Below, in pieces: positions 14,080-14,112 of a DNA stretch of 14,112 nucleotides. Within the stretch, counting starts at the first letter, position 1; each line of letters begins with the position of its first letter. The notes below the pieces were generated by a model. It saw nothing but the letters and a program-made list of their open reading frames with translations, had not been told where the DNA came from and ran no database searches. This DNA comes from Pseudomonadota bacterium. GTDB lineage: Bacteria > Pseudomonadota > Alphaproteobacteria > Reyranellales > Reyranellaceae. The stretch lies in contig JAEWIV010000387.1 in NCBI GenBank assembly GCA_023386865.1, forward strand, positions 1-14,112, in the 5' to 3' direction. The translations under genes were made by a program, and so were the position numbers.

Positions 14080-14112
14080 CTCTCCCCCTCCGCCCTTCGG
14101 GCACCTCCCCCG
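14080..14112. repeat. C-rich intergenic repeat fragment at the window edge
   Basis: CTCCCCCTCC, then GCCC-TTC-GGGC, then ACCTCCCCC forms a small hairpin (14092-14102) flanked by C-rich direct repeats. Such C-rich strings with a GCCCTTCGGGC core are common dispersed repeats between genes in GC-rich proteobacteria. The copy is cut by the window end and lies upstream of the DppB-type permease gene. Confidence 0.4.

Overview
The window is GC-rich DNA (clearly above 60% G+C by eye) from a Gram-negative bacterium, most likely an alphaproteobacterium of the Rhodospirillales/Hyphomicrobiales type. The pointers are the prs-rplY pair with a CTC-type L25, the codon use, the Trp-less dodecin, the dipeptide-type ABC transporter beside an M81 (MlrC-like) protein, and palindromic intergenic repeats. 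Genus cannot be fixed from this sequence. I see no rRNA, tRNA, CRISPR array, transposase, integrase or phage structural gene.

Layout. (1) 1-1623, minus strand: prs (PRPP synthetase) followed by rplY (ribosomal protein L25, 3' end outside the window), a housekeeping pair. (2) 1789-2190, plus strand: a RidA-family imine deaminase, diverging from prs. (3) 2191-2525: a gene-free stretch with two hairpins and a good sigma-70-like promoter at 2443-2471. (4) 2526-6692, plus strand: three tightly packed genes that look like one operon acting on the cell wall. They encode a lipoprotein with a peptidoglycan-binding domain, a 591-residue multidomain peptidoglycan hydrolase without a signal peptide, and a membrane protein with a signal peptide, a beta-rich ectodomain and holin-like hydrophobic segments. 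The set resembles a phage lysis module but stands alone among chromosomal metabolic genes. It is the most interesting part of the window. (5) 6754-14037, minus strand: in transcription order, two permeases and one double ATPase of a dipeptide/oligopeptide ABC importer, a dodecin, an AidB-like acyl-CoA dehydrogenase and an M81 MlrC-like metallopeptidase. The transporter's binding protein is not in the window and may lie beyond position 14112.

The minus-strand block carries palindromic elements in three of its gaps: 8265-8340, 9971-10047 and, more divergent, about 12046-12150. Two of the gene ends merge with palindromes. The aidB-like gene takes its stop codon from inside a repeat arm, and the stop codon of the second permease lies inside a perfect 21-bp palindrome.

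Functional reading (inference): the ABC importer could bring in peptides that the M81 enzyme may process. The lysis-like operon could serve cell-wall remodelling, holin/endolysin-type protein release (type 10 secretion-like) or controlled autolysis. None of these roles is proven by sequence alone.
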